Positions 34,794 through 45,950 of a DNA stretch of 64,000 nucleotides are shown here, piece after piece. The notes beneath the pieces were generated by a model, which made no database searches, had not been told where the DNA came from, and was given only the letters and a program-made list of their open reading frames with translations. The translations under genes were made by a program, and so were the position numbers. Positions within the stretch are counted from its first letter, which is position 1; each line of letters opens with the position of its first letter. The stretch comes from Aquarana catesbeiana (Eukaryota > Chordata > Amphibia > Anura > Ranidae). The stretch covers positions 61,498,074 through 61,562,073 of the forward strand of contig NC_133328.1 of NCBI RefSeq assembly GCF_042186555.1, in the 5' to 3' direction.

Positions 34794-35157
34794 TAACCAA
34801 AGGGATAAAGTTGTTACCAGTAGCTAAACAAGTTCCAGCTGTCAAATATCTAGTGCCAATCAGAAAACGTGTAATTGGACAGTAACAGTATTTAAACCTG
34901 AACTCCAGGGAGATACAAAAGACATAGATTAATGCCTCTCTGTATCCATTAGTACAATGGGTTTTGTCATGCTAAAAAGACATGCTGATAGGAGGAGAGA
35001 GAGCAGAGTGAGCATAAAAGAACTCAACAGTCTGCTGCTTCTCCTTTCACTGTCAAGTAACAGGCCAGGGGAGGGACAAGACCTGCAAGTGTTACTTTAC
35101 TTTAGCAGAGAAAAATCTGGTCTCTTGAAAATGGGCTGTACTGCGTGTCAGGGCTGT
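34499..35157. repeat. Intron d start with (TG)n(TA)n microsatellite at 34715-34797
   Basis: A TG run of about 13 units is followed by about 20 TA units. The rest up to 35157 is unclassified, with an A-rich 34900-35130 block. Confidence 0.7.
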
Positions 35158-36497
35158 TTAAAGGGCAAGTTCACCTTTGTACACTTTTTTTTCTAAATTC
35201 AAGCTCCCCTATGCACCAATATAGCATTCATGTACTTTTTTTTTTGCAAAAATATCAAAGCTTTCCATTAAATCTACAGTCACTTACTTGTCTTGTCCTA
35301 AGCCACATTTCCAGATGTTTCCATTAGTAATGTCTTCTTCCTGATCAGACTGTAGGTCATGACATGACACAGGAAGGAGTTGACCAGCTGACCTCATTAG
35401 CACACACCCTGGATCATCCACCCTCCCATTCCCAGCTGCACATTTTTTAAATTAAATACAATCTATTAGTGATCACCCTTCTCACTAAATACACAATCAG
35501 ATTACATAGTGTATGGCCATCTTTATACAAGTACATAGGAGGGAGTGGACAGAAACACTCAGCTGTCATGCCCTGTTCACAACTTTGCATAGCCAGAACT
35601 CGCATTCCCACATGCATTTTTTTTTTAGCAAGGGGGGGGGGGGCGTTTTGGAGCATTTTCACTCATAACACATAGGGCAGCCCATCCACATGAATGGGCC
35701 GCCCTAAACACAGCAATCGCCCCAAAGAAGTTTCAGAACTTTTTTTAGAGCGGTGCTTGGTGTGTTTTTTACTGCGATTTTTGGTGCAGCACATTTCTGA
35801 AATGCAAGGAAACACACAGATGTGAATGGAGCCTCGTTCTTGTGTTACTGCACCAATTTCACTTTCAGGCCTCATTCACATCTAGCATAGTGGGAGCGCA
35901 CATTTTGTGGCTCGTTTTTATTGTGACATGCATAGGGCAGCCTGTTGATTTCAATTGGGTGCACTACATGTGGTTAATGGGACATTTTGGCATTTTGTGG
36001 GCTGTGTGTTTTTTACTGTGTGTTTTGCAGCATTTGCCCCTCGTTTTTTCACATGGCAAAATGTGTGTTTGCTTCTGTGTTTGGTGTGCCGTTAACAATT
36101 AATGGCACTGAAAGCGCAACTAGTAATTTTAGGTGCATAAACATGGCCATACACTATGCAATCTGATTGTATATTATGTATTTAGTGAGAAGGGTGATCA
36201 CTGATTGATTTTATTTCATTTAAAAAATGTGCACCTGGGAATGGGAGGGTGGATGATGCAGGGTGTGTGCTAATGAGGTCAGCTGGTCAACTCCTTCCTG
36301 TGTCATGACCTAAAATCTGATCAGGAAAAAGACATTACTAATGGAAAAGTCTGGAAACGTGGATTAGGACAAGAAAAGTGACTGTAGATTTAATGGAAAG
36401 TTTTGATATTTATGCAAATAATGAATGCTATATTGGTGCATATGGGAGCTGGAATTTCAAGAAAAAAAAAGTGTATAAAGGTGAACTTACCCTTTAA
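35158..36497. mobile_element. Foldback element with about 355-bp inverted arms
   Basis: Left arm 35158-35521 and right arm 36144-36497 are inverted copies with scattered differences. Ends are TTTAAAGGGCAAGTTCACC and GGTGAACTTACCCTTTAA. The 620-bp loop contains GC-rich TIR-like DNA (GGGCAGCCCATCCACATGAA, GCCTCATTCACATCTAGC, GATGTGAATGGAGCC), which may be a separate insertion. The arms could form a very long hairpin. Confidence 0.85.
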
Positions 36498-36600
36498 CAC
36501 TCAGAACTGGATGGACAGAAGCAAGAATCCTTAGTAAAGGTAAACCAGCTCCTTTATACGTATTTCATCTGTGTGCTTAGCTGTTTGCCTGGGGTTCAGC

Positions 36601-37384
36601 CAGGCCTGTACTGGCCATCGGGACTACCGGGAGTTTCCCGGTGGGCCGATGGCTCAGTGGGCCAGTCAGGCGCAGTCCTGGAGCCACTCCTCACTGACAG
36701 TGAGTGATCATGATTTCACTCCTGTCACCAAGGAGCAGCTGCCGACACTTGCTGGAGTGAGGATTAAGCTTTCTGCTTCCTCCAGCCTGCAGGGGGAGAT
36801 AGACAGCCAGCAAACTTTCCTTCCTCTCTCCCCTTATCATTTGACTGGAGAGAGGAACGAGAAGCTGCCTTCAGAACTGTGAGTACACATGGGAGGGGGA
36901 GGAGAGGGGGGACACTCTGATGTAAGGGTGTGCTGATGGGGACACTCTGATGTAAGGGGGTTCTGATGGGGACACTCTGATGTAAGGGGGTTCTGATGGG
37001 GACACTCTGATGTAAGGGGGTGCTGATGGGAACACTCTTATGTTAGGGGTGCTGATGGGGACACTCTAATGTAAGGGGGTGCTGATGGGGACACTCTGAT
37101 GTAAGGGGGTGCTGATGGGACCACTCTGATGTAAGAGGGTGCTGATGGGGACACTCTGATGTAAGGGGGTACTGATGGGATCACTCTGATGTAAGGGGAT
37201 GCTGATGGGGACACTCTAATGTAAGGGGGTGCTGATGGGGACACTCTGATGTAAGGGGGCTTCTGATGGGGACACTCTGATGTGAAGGGGGTGCTGATAG
37301 GGACACTCTGATGTAAGGGGGGTGCTGATAGGGGGCCGGTCTAGATGAAGTCGAGGGCCAAATGTTTGTCCCAGTCCAGCCCTG
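36601..37384. mobile_element. hAT-type element with perfect duplication GGTTCAGC, carrying a minisatellite
   Basis: Starts CAGGCCTGTACTGGCCATCG and ends TTGTCCCAGTCCAGCCCTG. GGTTCAGC flanks it exactly at 36593-36600 and 37385-37392. The array at 36903-37335 is inside it. Confidence 0.85.
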
Positions 37385-37808
37385 GGTTCAGCTTTAACCT
37401 CCCCCCCAGGTATTAAATATTACAACAGCAGTTCCCTTTTGGAAGAGTTGATTTTGATTGGATAGGCTTTTATTCAGCACCTCAGGTCATCACTGTAAAT
37501 AACACCAGAGTCTTCTTCTTCACACTGTTCCACCTACCCTATGCATAGGGGTTGATTTACTAAAGGCAAATAGACTGTGCACTCTGCAAGAGCAGTTGCT
37601 CCAGAGCTTAGTAAATGAGGGGGGAGCTCTGATGACTTCCAACATCCAATTATGTGCAAGCAAAAATTCATTTTTTTTTATTTTCCTTGCATGTGATTGG
37701 TTACTCTTTGTAAAGTGAAACTTTACCTCATTTGCTAAGCTCTGGAGCAACTGCACTTGCAGATTGCACAGTCTATTTGCCTTTAGTAAATCAACCCCAT
37801 AGTGCACA
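36672..37808 (+). repeat. Segmental tandem duplication, unit 1
   Basis: From GCAGTCCTGGAGCCACTCC to TAGTGCACAGG. Contains most of the hAT-type element, the flanking intron and a TTTACTAAAGGCAAA MITE (37548-37799). Repeated as unit 2 directly downstream. Confidence 0.85.
36903..37335. repeat. Minisatellite, GGGGACACTCTGATGTAAGG unit, array 1
   Basis: About 14 units of 30-31 bp (TGCTGAT then GGGGACACTCTGATGTAAGG). Variant units (GGGACCACTC, AAGAGGGTGC, GGGATCACTC) occur in a fixed order also found in array 2. Confidence 0.92.
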
Positions 37809-39217
37809 GGAGCAGTCCTGGAGCCGCTCCTCACTGACAGTAAGTGATCGTGATTTCACTCCTGTCACCAAGGAGCAGCTGCCGACACTTGCTGGAGTGA
37901 GGATTAAGCTTTCTGCTTCCTCCAGCCTGCAGGGGGAGATAGACAGCCAGCAAACTTTCCTTCTTCTCTCCCCTTATCACTTGACTGGAGAGAGGAACGA
38001 GAAGCTGCCTTCAGAACTGTGAGTACACATGGGAGGGGGAGGAGAGGGGGGACACTCTGATGTAAGGGTGTGCTGATGGGGAGACCCTGATGTAAGGGGA
38101 TGCTGATGGGGACACTCTGATGTAAGGGGATGCTGATGGGGACACTCTGATGTGAAGGGGGGTTCTGATGGGGACGCTCGTATGTAAGGGGGTGCTGATG
38201 GGGACACTCTTATGTAAGGGGTGCTGATGGGGACACTCTGATGTAAGGGGGTGCTGATGGGGACACTCTGATGTAAGGGGGTGCTGATGGGACCACTCTG
38301 ATGTAAGAGGGTGCTGATGGGGACACTCTGATGTAAGGGGGTACTGATGGGATCACTCTGATGTAAGGGGATGCTGATGGGGACACTCTAATGTAAGGGG
38401 GTGCTGATGGGGACACTCTGATGTAAGGGGGCTTCTGATGGGGACACTCTGATGTGAAGGGGGGTTCTGATGGTGACACTCTTATGTAAGGGGGTGCTGA
38501 TGGGGACATTCTAATGTAAGGGGGTGCTGATGGGGACACTCTGATGTAAGGGGCTTCTGATGGGGACACTCTGATGTGAAGGGGGGTTCTGATGGGGACA
38601 CTATTATGTAAGGGGGTGCTGATGGGGACACTCTTATGTAAGGGGGTGCTGATGGGGACACTCTGATGTAAGGGGGTGCTGATGGGGACACTCTCATGTG
38701 AAGGGGGTGCTGATAGGGACACTCTGATGTAAGGGGGGTGCTGATAGGGGGCCGGTCTAGATGAAGTCGAGGGCCAAATGTTTGTCCCAGTCCAGCCCTG
38801 GGTTCAGCTTTAATCTTCCCCCCAGGTATTAAATATTACAACAGCAGTTCCCTTTTGGAAGAGTTGATTTTGACTGGATAGGCTTTTATTCAGCACCTCA
38901 GGTCATCACTGTAAATAACACCAAAGTCTTCCACACTGTTCCACCTACCCTATGCATAGGGGTTGATTTACTAAAGGCAAATAGACTGTGCACCCTGCAA
39001 GAGCAGTTGCTCCAGAGCTTAGTAAATAAGGGGGGAGCTCTGATGTCTTCCAACATCCAATTATGTGCAAGCAAAAATGCATTTTTTTTAATTTTCCTTG
39101 CATGTGATTGGGTACTCTTTGTAAAGTGAAACTTTACCTCATTTGCTAAGCTCTGGAGCAACTGCACTTGCAGATTGCACAGTCTATTTGCCTTTAGTAA
39201 ATCAACCCCATAGTGCA
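37809..39217 (+). repeat. Segmental tandem duplication, unit 2
   Basis: Direct copy of unit 1, about 270 bp longer because its minisatellite has more units. Starts inside the hAT-type element, lacking that element's left end. Ends at TAGTGCACAGG, after which sequence becomes ACTTACCTAATATATG. Confidence 0.85.
38043..38745. repeat. Minisatellite, same unit, array 2
   Basis: About 23 units. It shares the variant order of array 1 in its middle. Antisense open frames of up to 170 residues (SPSAPPYIRV repeats) are translation artefacts of a unit whose length is near a multiple of three. Confidence 0.92.
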
Positions 39218-39811
39218 CAGGACTTACCTAATATATGAAGAAGGGCTTGCATGGCACAGGAGGAAAGGCTAAATATAATTTCCATTGTCCTGGATGCTGC
39301 ATCTGTCCCCCGGCATCTCTGCACTGAGAACCGAGCCACTGAACACCGACAATGGCTCAGTTCTCACAGCTCCCCGAGCAGAGAGCTGCTGCCTGTCAGT
39401 GAGCAGGTCTCCGCTCTGGTCCTTTACGCTCATTGGAGCGCGGAGCTGTGGAGGGGTGGGGAGCGGCCGTCTCAGGCTCTCAGCGGCTCACTAAGAAGCT
39501 GAGACAGGCATCAGTCCAGGCACCTGGCGGATACAGATTTTATTGTCGTGATGAGGCGGTTTCTGGACTGATTACAGTGACGTAACAAAACAAATTGCAC
39601 TCCTGTGACCCATATTCAACCTATAAACCACTAGGAACCAGTAATAGGAGTTGAGGTGTCACTAGTTCTCAGATTTTTTTTTTTTAATAATGGATCCATA
39701 TACAGCATGGCTCCCAATACAGTTCTTGAATGCCAACCTTTAACTTTATTGTACCATTTTTTTATATGTCAATATCTATGTGTAAATTTTGATTTGATAT
39801 TTTTCTTATAG
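39218..39811. repeat. Intron d end with GC-rich dispersed repeat
   Basis: 39270-39620 shares words with 6300-6600 in inverted orientation (GAGAACCGAGCCA, GGCACCTGGCGGAT). Ends in TTTTCTTATAG acceptor. Confidence 0.5.
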
Positions 39812-39903
39812 GGGCACCTCAAGGGAATGGACAGATATCCCAAAATGTAGCCAATGTTAGTTCGAGCTTTTCAGATGCCTGGAAGCGTGGTGAGACAGCT
39901 AAG
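39812..39903 (+). CDS. APBB1IP: APBB1IP exon e: linker
   Basis: 92 nt, phase 1 in and 0 out, between TTCTTATAG and GTATGC. After the split Gly it encodes 30 residues, APQGNGQISQNVANVSSSF then SDAWKRGETAK. The NGQI motif and the Glu-Thr-Lys end correspond to the low-complexity linker of RIAM between the PH domain and the proline-rich tail. Confidence 0.87.
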
Positions 39904-40571
39904 GTATGCCACAAAAGGTTATTCTGCTGTTCTTTACATAAAGGGGGTTCTTTTTCTATAAACTTATCTAGCACCTCCTATATCCCCTTGATAGAATACA
40001 GATAACAAACTACAAAGCCTGACGAACAGACCTCCCCCTTTTATGTTTCTTTTACATAGTGGTGGACTGAAATTTGAGTTTACCATCTCTTGGATTATGG
40101 TAGCTCCGAGACCTGTCTTCCACTGGAAAGCTGGCAACTTCTGAAAACATAGAAATGTCTTTGTCTTTGCTAGTGGCTGGTCTGTGAAATGTCATAGACC
40201 TATGATTTTAACAATAGGAGTGACTTTTATATTGTTAAAACATCCTATGCTTGAATGATATAACAAATGGGGTGGGGCAGAGCCTGCCTGCATTTCAAAT
40301 ATGCAAATAACAAATAGATACATTTTTATATTTCCATAAGTGTTTATTTAGGAAACAAGTGGATGCTGTGGCACTTTTCTATTGTATAGAAGTATGAAAG
40401 TCACAACCCAATAAAACACTTCCGTTAATAAAAGAAAAGCAAGTTACAATTTAGTTTTGTCAGCCCAGTTTTACCAGTGGGCGAGTCTGCTATCAGTAGC
40501 AATTTCTCTTTCTCCTTGCTGTCTGTCTGACCCCTTGGCCCCCTCATGCCACCCAGCTTTTTCCCACTATT
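39904..40571. other. Intron e, first part
   Basis: No exon or element recognised. Confidence 0.4.
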
Positions 40572-40579
40572 GTCTAATT

Positions 40580-40931
40580 CAGTGGTCTCCAAACTGCGGC
40601 CCGGGGGCCGGATGTAGCCCTTTGCTTGCCATTACCTCACCCTTGGGGCACTTTTCCACTATTCCTCCCACTGACACCAACATTGGGGCATAATTCCTGC
40701 TACTGGCATCAACAATGGGACACTATTGCTCAAACTGACACCAACGATAGGGCACTATTCCTCCCATTGACACCAAGGTTGGGGCACTATTCCTCCCTCT
40801 AATACCAAAGATGCATTGTTTACTCCCACTGACGCCAGGACAATTTCTGCTCACAACGGCCACAGTCCGGCCCCCATGAGGTTTGAAGGACTGTAAACTA
40901 GCCCTTTGTTTAGAAAGCTTGGAGACCCCTG
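40580..40931 (+). mobile_element. hAT-type MITE, GGTCTCCAAACTGCGGCC family, copy 3
   Basis: Starts CAGTGGTCTCCAAACTGCGG and ends AAGCTTGGAGACCCCTG. Flanked by GTCTAATT and GTCTAATC (7 of 8). Interior units GGGGCACTATTCCTCCC as in the other copies. Confidence 0.85.
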
Positions 40932-40939
40932 GTCTAATC

Positions 40940-42486
40940 CCATCCTTTTGTTGTGTTCACTCTACCCAATCCCATCCACCAAGCTTTCTACTTTGCAAGC
41001 CTTCCAGGATCCCTGCACACCAACCCCACCACCACTGATCTGATGCCAGGCTCCCTGGAAGAAGGTGGTGAGCAGCAACAGAACCTGCACATTCCACCAA
41101 CATGCCCCTAGGGTCCCAAGCCAGCTCCAGAGAGTTGCTGGCACTAGTCAGCATGCCCATTCTTGATACAGCACTATTTTTGTGCATACCATATTGCCAC
41201 ACTTGCTTCCCACAGAAAAAACAGTATCTCAGCTGCCCTGAATGGCTCCTCTGGGTCTGCACACCATTTACACACCGCTCCACTACACACATTCACATCC
41301 ACACACCAGAACCCTCACCAGGTCCCGCACTGTTGCTGCCTCTACACCACCTATCCCTGTTTTTAGATAACAAAGACACCTTCTCTGCTATCACCATTCT
41401 GATGTCCTCGCCATCACTGCTTCAAGGCCATACCTTGACACAATTTTGATGGACTTTCTCTCTTTGTTTTCCTGTATACCCTCTGCACTTCTCTATTGCA
41501 CATAACACCTGCTGTCATACTCCCATTACTCCATTCCTGCACATACCGCCTGTCAACTGACCCTTCACACTATGCTCCTGCAAATAATGCCCACCATCAT
41601 ACCCTCTGCGCATACTGCCTGCTGCCATAACCTCCTCACTGCTCTCCTACACATACTGCTCACTGTCATACCCTCCACATTTTTCTCCTGCACATACTGT
41701 AATTCCACCTTCATATCTTCTGCGCTCCTCTTCTGCACATATTGCCTACCTGATACCCTCTGCACTCCTCTCCTTCATATTAGCTGCGGTCATAATCTGT
41801 GCATTCCTCTCCTGCACATACTGTCCACCGTCACTGCTCACTGCTCTGTCCCTCCAGTGCTCGCTGGAGCGCTGGGCAGAAGAGAGGGCAGGAGTGGCTG
41901 GATCAGTCTCCCAGCAGTGCACTGTGAGGCTGAAGCAGCTGACAATCAGGCATCTGAGTGGATCCCAACATTATTTGGGATCCTTTCAGAGCCTAGAGTG
42001 GCTCTGTGATGTCAGCTGACAGTGGACTTTAGCCCTCTATTGTCTGATTCTAGGTCACAGGAGAGCTCAAGTAAGTGCAATCCTGTGACCCACAAGAGAA
42101 GTATGGACAAAAAAGCCTTGGCCATACTTCCCTTTTAACTGATGTAAACTGAAAGTTCAGTGGGACTTTAAACATGACGCTTTGAGATGACATTCATCTG
42201 ACTTTTATGCTAATGACCTTGGTATGTTTAGGGGTGCACCAAAACACAACACATACCAGGGCTTAAAATGTCAAGCCTTGAGCTATTAGCCATGCCCCAA
42301 GAGATACTCGCCACCGGTTGCCCCACTAAACCCCTACCATGCTCCGCCCCTAAACACCCTTGTAAATTATCTCATGAAATTACACTGTTAAATGTTTTAT
42401 GCAAAATTAAGTTACAAAAATAAATATTAACATAAAGTATATTTCATTGATCTGACTGTGATAAATATAATAAGAATAAAATATGA
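40940..42486. repeat. Unclassified DNA with a C/T-rich minisatellite (41500-41835)
   Basis: 41500-41835 has eight or so degenerate units of about 42 bp: TCATACCCTCTGCACTCC then TCTCCTGCACATACTG. 41870-42150 resembles the GC-rich interior and right end of the TTAAAG-type element at 6220. Frames of 111-145 residues are repeat artefacts. Confidence 0.65.
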
Positions 42487-42859
42487 TTGGCTACTAGGGA
42501 TGAGCTTAATGTTCGGGTGTTCGCCCGTTCGCCGAACAGCGAACATTATGGGGTGTTTGCGGCAAATAAGAGCGCCGCGGAACGCCCAATAATGCACTGC
42601 GAGATCGCAGTGCATTGCTGTATGATGATGGGCTAAAGCACCTGACCTGCATGCTTTGGCCAACCACAGCACACTCTGCTAAGAGAGCCATGATTGGCCA
42701 AAGGCCAATCTTGGCTCAGGGGGACTAAGTCCACGCCCCATACTATGAAAGGCTGCTTAAACGGCGGCCGTGTGTAGTGTTGTTGGCGTGGACAGAGAGA
42801 TAGCTTGATTTAGATTAAGCAGGCAGATTTTTTCAGTTAGTGGCAGTGTATTTGATATC

Positions 42860-42937
<78 letters not shown>

Positions 42938-43053
42938 TCAGCCTAGTATGTGTGTGTGTGTATATATATGTATGCTCTGCATTTAGCATAGACTATATAT
43001 TCAGTGTTTACTCATTCAGTCAGTGCAGACACTGACTCTCTACACAGTCTCGT

Positions 43054-43115
<62 letters not shown>
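42860..43115. repeat. TA microsatellites inside the hAT element
   Basis: Two runs (about 42865-42934 and 43062-43114) separated by a TGTGTGTG segment and ATTTAGCATAGAC. Confidence 0.9.
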
Positions 43116-43119
43116 TCTG

Positions 43120-43675
43120 CATCCAGTGCATTCCATGGTGTACTGTTTGTAATACACTTCAGGCAGTGTACACAGTATCTAATACAGTGTGTACAGTTTC
43201 TACTACACTTCTGGTGGTGTACACAGTACAGAATACAGTGCAGCCGTAGTACAGTATCTACTACTTTGCAGGCGGTGTACACAGTATCTAATACAGTGTG
43301 TACAGTTTCTACTACACTTCTGGTGGTGTACACAATACAGTGCAGCTGTAGTACAGTTGATAATACAGTGCAGGCGGTGTACACAGTATCTAATACAGTG
43401 TGTACAGTTTGTACTACACTTCTGGTGGTGTACACAGTATACAATACAGTGCAGCTGCAGTACAGTTTCTAATAAAGTGCAGGTGATGTACACAATATCT
43501 AATACAGTGTGTACAGTTTCTACTACACTTCTGGTGGTGTACGCAGTATACAATACAGTGCAGCCGTTGTACAGTTGCTAATACAGTGCAGGAGATGTAC
43601 ACAGTGTCTAATACAGTGTATACAGTTTCTAATACACTTCAGGCAGTGTACACAGTATCTAATACAGTGTAGTGT
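43120..43675. repeat. Tandem array, CACAGTATCTAATACAGTG unit
   Basis: Repeats of about 55-60 bp arranged in a higher-order period near 115 bp: CAGTTTCTACTACACTTCTG then GTGGTGTACACAGTATAC, followed by a GTACAGT...TAATACAGTG half. It sits just upstream of the transposase start codon. Long frames on both strands (up to 149 residues) are artefacts. Confidence 0.9.
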
Positions 43676-43693
43676 GGTGCAAAACAAAAATAC

Positions 43694-45785
43694 ATGATGT
43701 CCGAAAGGCCACCAAGGAGAGGCACACGCTCACAGGCCACTGTGTCTACAGTCAACAGTGCTGGTTGTGGACATGGTGCATCCTCTGCAGGTGGTCATGG
43801 GGCACGCTTGTCCTTTTTTTCTGCTGCTGGCCGTGTCATTGAGCCAGAACATGCAGAAGAGTTGGTGGAGTGGATAACAAAGCCTCATCCTCCTCATCCT
43901 CTGTCACCCAGGCGCAGAGTAGTTTGCCTTCCAACGCAGCTGCCAAAGCGGCCTATTCTACTGGCTCCTTGTCCACAGTCACTCCTTCTGTAGCCCCACT
44001 ATCATGCATGGAGGAGTCCCCAGAATTATTCAACCACAGTGTCGGGTACATGCTGCTGGAGGATGCGCAGCGATTTGAAGGCTCCAATGTTGGTTCCCAG
44101 GTCGAGGAAGGGAGTAACGTGAGCCTAGAAAGAGGGAGTGTCCAAGAAGAACAAGAAACTGGCAGTCATGTTCCCCCAGCTGCAGCATACTGCCAAGTTT
44201 GGGGTGGCGCAGTGGTGTAGTGGATAGCACTTTCACCTAGCAGTAAGAAGGGTCGCTGGTTCAAATCCCAACCACGACACTACCTGCCTGGAGTTTGCAT
44301 GTTCTCCCTGTGCTTGCAGGTACTCCGGTTTTCTCCCACACTCCAAAGACATGCTGGTAGGTTAATTGGATCCTGTCTAAATTGTCCCTAGTATGTATGA
44401 ATGTGAGTTAGGGACCTTAGATTGTAAGCTCCTTGAGGGTAGGGACTGATGTGAATGTACAATGTATATGTAAAGCACTGCATAAATTGACGGCACTATA
44501 TAAGTACCTTAAATAAATAAAATAAATAAAGTTTGCTCCAGTGACGAGGAGGGAGGGGATGATGAGGTCACTGACTGCACTTGGGTGCCTGAGAGAAAAG
44601 AGGAGGAGGAGGCACAACTCCAACGAGGCAGGATGTCCTCTAGGGGACAGCTTGAGACATCCACCCTATTTCATCACACCACAGAGCTCCACAGAGCCTT
44701 TTTCGACACGTGTGCAGCAGATCGTACCGTTGCTGTTTGCAACCTATGTCTGAAGCGGATCAAGCATTGCCAGAACAGCAGCCGCTTGGGCACCACATGC
44801 TTGACCAGACATATGACGACCTGCCATGCGGTCCATTGGCAACAGCACTTGAAAGACCCATATCAAAGAAAAAAGCGGACTTCTCCTTGCTCCTCATCTG
44901 GGATCTCCAACCCTACTATACCTTTAGTCCTCTCAAAAACCTGCACTGAAAGGAATGAAGGTATAGCAATAGGTGTCCCAAGTACTTGCAGCCAATCTGC
45001 TAGCAGTACACCACCATCTGATTTTAGCAGGCAAATTTCCCTACCCCAGTTCCTGAACCATAAAAAGAAATTTGGTTCCAGCCATCCACATGCTCAGCAT
45101 CTAAATGCTAGCTTGGCCAAATTGCTAGCACTGTAACTGCTGCCTTTTCAGCTGGTAGACTGCCCCCTTTCTTGAATATGAGGAATGTGCTGTACCTCAG
45201 TGGCAGGTTCCAAAACGCCATTTCCTTTTACAGAAGGCCATTACGGCTCTCTACCGGCAATTGAAAGGCTTGTTTTGGCCTAGTTGGACAGGGCGGTCAG
45301 CAGTAAGGTTCATATTACCGCTGACTCATGGTCCAGCAGGCATGGACAGGGACGTTACCTTTCCTTCACGGTGCACTGGGTAACTCTGCTGGCAGCTGAG
45401 AAGGATGCAGTACAGGGTTCAGTGTTGTTCCGTCACCACGCCTCCAAAATCTGGGTGGTGATTCTTTAACAGCTCTCTCCTCCATCCCCTCCTCTTCTTC
45501 TTCCTCTATGGCCTCTTCTGCAGATTTGTCCTCTGAACCAGCAGTGCTCCATAAGTGTTCAAGGAGCTACGCAAGCAGTCAGGCTAAAAGATTCCATGTG
45601 GTGCTTGAGTTGGTCTGCCTAGGGGACAGGAGCCACAATGGGGCAGATATTCCGTCAGCTCTGCAGGGGCAGGTGTAGAGGTGGTTGACGCCACGCCAGC
45701 TTCAGCCAGGAATGTTTGTATGCGACAATGGCACCAACCTTCTCTCCGCCCTCCGACAGGGACACTTGACCCATGTTCCATGTTT
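43694..45785 (+). pseudogene. hAT transposase with BED zinc finger, decayed
   Basis: Starts MSERPPRRGTRSQATV at 43697. A frameshift near 43880 moves the frame to SSSSSSVTQAQSSLPSN. At 44201 the SINE interrupts a Gln-Val-Cys stretch, and the frame resumes at 44536 as SSDEEGGDDEVTDCTW. 44730-44825 encodes VCNLCLKRIKH and LTRHMTTCH, a C2H2 BED finger. 45290-45400 encodes VHITADSWSSRHGQGRY, and 45718 onward VCDNGTNLLSALRQGHLTHV, which are hAT catalytic-region motifs with an Asp each. Stops after 45136 and an internal deletion remove the rest of the catalytic domain and the dimerisation region. Confidence 0.85.
44202..44528 (+). mobile_element. tRNA-derived SINE in the hAT coding region
   Basis: Starts GGGTGGCGCAGTGGTGTAGT (tRNA-like head with A-box region). 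B box GGTTCAAATCC at 44258-44268, then the conserved GGAGTTTGCATGTTCTCCCT domain seen in vertebrate V-SINE-type elements, and an AATA-rich tail. Target duplication AAGTTTG at 44195-44201 and 44529-44535. Confidence 0.88.
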
Positions 45786-45950
45786 TTAAAATGAGCACTT
45801 TTGATTTTTCATGTTCGTGTCCCATAGACTTAAATGGTGTTCGTACAAATTTTTTGCCTGTTCGCATGTTCTCCTGCGAGCCGAACCGGGGAGTGTTCGG
45901 CTCATCCCTATTGGCTACTAAAGGCATTGTACACATCATTACTGCCTTGT

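Larger units (their letters stand above)
42495..45910 (+). mobile_element. hAT transposon, near complete, perfect 8-bp duplication TTGGCTAC
   Basis: Terminal repeats TAGGGATGAGC and GCTCATCCCTA. TTGGCTAC flanks exactly at 42487-42494 and 45911-45918. Second-level inner motif GTTCGGGTGTTCG at the left pairs with GAGTGTTCGGC at the right. Contains a GC-rich 5' region, two TA microsatellites, a tandem array, a transposase remnant with a BED finger, and a SINE. Non-functional now, but the exact duplication points to a fairly recent insertion. Confidence 0.9.

Noticed and set aside
38210..38722. 170-residue antisense frame with SPSAPPYIRV repeats (also 37038-37244, 37977-38207)
   Set aside because: Translation of a 30-31 bp minisatellite; no start context, no non-repeat domain, and frame breaks wherever a 31-bp unit occurs.
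41102..42009. Frames of 115 and 145 residues
   Set aside because: Cover a degenerate C/T-rich minisatellite and a dispersed repeat; no conserved domain.
43023..43602. Overlapping frames of 116-149 residues on both strands
   Set aside because: They lie in the tandem array and TA microsatellite inside the hAT element, and open frames on both strands of a repeat are expected by composition.
44258..44268. B box as evidence of a tRNA gene
   Set aside because: The head does not fold as a full tRNA in my reading and is followed by the SINE body and A-rich tail with a target duplication.
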